Of a DNA stretch of 64,000 nt, positions 62,910-64,000 are shown one piece after another. The DNA is from Pholis gunnellus (taxonomy: Eukaryota; Chordata; Actinopteri; Perciformes; Pholidae). Below the pieces are notes generated by a model that did no database searches, was not told the origin of the DNA, and saw nothing but the letters and a program-made list of their open reading frames with translations. A program made the position numbers and the translations under genes. How positions within the stretch are numbered: the stretch's first letter is position 1; every line of letters starts with the position of its first letter. Where the stretch lies: positions 18,369,121-18,433,120 of the forward strand of contig OU342808.1 in assembly GCA_910591455.2 (NCBI GenBank), in the 5' to 3' direction.

Positions 62910-63037
62910 AAGTAAACAGACTTGTTTTGATCTGTCAAGAAATCAGACGACAGTGCTAGTCATACCACAACGTAGTAGTTAGTGTTACTGTGACCAAACT
63001 GTCCATGTAAATCGGTCGGTTTTGGACGAACACGAAG
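62910..63037 (+). other. klhl22: putative klhl22 leader exon
   Basis: Downstream of the CCAAT/GC-box cluster there is a plausible donor (ACGAAG|GTATCT, exon end 63037). It would splice to the acceptor CACCAG at 63396, giving a leader joined to the start-codon exon at 63397. The 5' end is estimated. Confidence 0.4.
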
Positions 63038-63398
63038 GTATCTTCGTGACGTCGCTTTGTTCCCGTTAAGTGTCTTATCTTGTTGTTTTATAGCGCGTTA
63101 CCTGAGCTAGCAGGCTAACCAGCTGATAGCTGACTAGCATGTTCTTCACCGTGTAAACAAACTTAACATTAGCCGACAGCGTAGTGGCAGCTAGCAGTAT
63201 AGGTCGACGGAAGGGCGTTTGCATGCACCTATTCCACGTCTTTTGATGTGCTCCGTAGATTAAGCTATGGCGTGAAGCGCGTGCATAACGTGTTAATAGA
63301 TCAGCAACGTTACACTTGACAAGCAGTGACATCTCAAGCAACCGTAACGTCAACCACCCGTCTTAAGCCCTTTCGTTTCTCTTGAATTCACACCAGCT

Positions 63399-63467
63399 AT
63401 GTGGAGCAACACTTAGAATGGTGTTCGCACTGGACAGATAATGAAGCCTGAACAGCAGCATGGCTGA
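63399..63467 (+). promoter_or_regulatory. klhl22: three chained upstream ORFs in the klhl22 leader
   Basis: ATG at 63399 with stop TAG ending 63416; ATG at 63418 with stop TAA ending 63441; ATG at 63441 (sharing A with that stop, TAATG) with stop TGA ending 63467. The third overlaps the main ATG at 63460. They encode 5, 7 and 8 residues. Such a chain would be expected to lower and control main-frame translation. Confidence 0.7.
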
Positions 63468-63680
63468 GAAAGGAAAGCCGAGTCCGATGGGAGGGCGCGC
63501 GGGCTCATCGGGCCGCCCGAGCCGACAGACCTACAACAGTTCAGCCCACTTCCGCAGCCTGCTGGACGGCCTGCTGGACCTCAGACAGAGTGGCATCCTG
63601 TTTGATGTGGTGCTGCTGGTGGAGGGTCAACCCATCCAAGCCCACCGTATACTTCTGGCAGCCTCCTGCGATTATTTTAG
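63460..63680 (+). CDS. klhl22: Kelch-like protein 22, first coding exon, rest beyond the window
   Basis: BTB-Kelch adaptor of Cullin-3 ubiquitin ligase; in mammals it acts on PLK1 in mitosis and on DEPDC5 in mTORC1 signalling. Only the N-terminus is here: a Ser/Gly-rich head, then SLLDGLLDLRQSGILFDVVL, LVEGQPIQAHRILLAASCDY and FR, the first half of the BTB domain. It matches human KLHL22 closely, including GILFDVVL.VEG and AHRILLAASCDYFR. The exon ends at donor TTTTAG|GTAAAG, with the Arg codon split. The Kelch repeats lie off the right edge. Start chosen at 63460; no other in-frame ATG precedes it in the exon. Confidence 0.92.
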
Positions 63681-64000
63681 GTAAAGCTCACAGCTGGTTG
63701 ATTTTTCATTAGTGTCTTTATTTGTGTCCTTGTGTCAGCAAGAAGATGCAACCCTTACTTGAGTTGCCACCTTTGCAGATATCATCCCTTTGCAGAGAAG
63801 CTTTTATTGGTGTGCTTTGTACCAGCAGGGAATTACAACTGAGACTCAATATAGAAACAATAGAAACAATATTTAGTTGAAAGCATATGAAAGTTTTGTG
63901 ATGGGTACAGAAACAATCGTTCAGGTAAATGCTTGGCTTAACATATGCCTTTTCTTTTGGTAATTTGTGTAAGAGAAAGATCGGTGGATATCATGCAGCA
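63681..64000 (+). other. klhl22: klhl22 first coding intron
   Basis: Begins with the GTAAAG donor; AT-rich, with no exon recognised before the window ends. Confidence 0.7.

Noticed and set aside
1..64000. Prokaryotic-type systems (CRISPR, phage, operons)
   Set aside because: All coding regions are vertebrate genes, mostly spliced; no spaced short repeats or bacterial gene clusters are present.

Overview
The window is vertebrate, almost certainly a ray-finned (teleost) fish and probably a spiny-rayed one. The coding regions are multi-exon genes with GT/AG introns. The non-coding sequence is AT-rich and scattered with short repeat families familiar from percomorph fish. A type-1 GnRH gene of seabream-like layout is present, a gene that zebrafish lacks. 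No tool was run; exon limits come from reading splice sites, phases and protein similarity by eye.

Layout. (1) 1-~21,000, minus strand: most of a fibroblast growth factor receptor 1 gene (fgfr1, best fit fgfr1a), running from a putative non-coding first exon near 20.9-21.0 kb to the ATP-binding exon at 227-348; the rest of the kinase lies beyond the left edge. Both mutually exclusive third-Ig-loop exons, IIIb and IIIc, are present in the usual order. (2) ~21-31.7 kb: no gene recognised, several decayed repeats. (3) 31,745-32,664, minus: ankrd39, four exons, complete. (4) 33,501-36,577, plus: kctd9, twelve exons, complete, divergent from ankrd39 across an ~840 bp shared promoter region. (5) 38,259-38,992, plus: gnrh1, complete, its TATA box only ~240 bp past the kctd9 poly(A) signal. 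(6) ~39-49.4 kb: no gene recognised; contains a 36-bp-arm foldback, a ~730 bp long-inverted-repeat element, other repeats and CTCF-like motifs. (7) 49,425-50,528, minus: single-exon Y1-subfamily neuropeptide Y receptor, most likely a Y8 receptor, with putative 5' UTR exons to ~52.7 kb. (8) ~53-62.8 kb: no gene recognised, some repeats. (9) 62.84 kb to the right edge, plus: promoter, 5' UTR and first coding exon of klhl22.

The genes are not a functional operon-like set. fgfr1, kctd9 and gnrh1 are all on human chromosome 8p, and the Y8 receptor belongs to the same ancestral paralogon, so the window looks like a preserved ancestral linkage block. Two hypothalamic signalling genes, gnrh1 and an NPY receptor, lie 10 kb apart. 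The most notable observations are a GnRH1 decapeptide with Asn at position 8 (QHWSYGLNPG), an fgfr1 splice donor that appears to have lost the Val-Thr (VT+) option, a chain of three tiny uORFs ahead of klhl22, and two foldback structures between gnrh1 and the NPY receptor.
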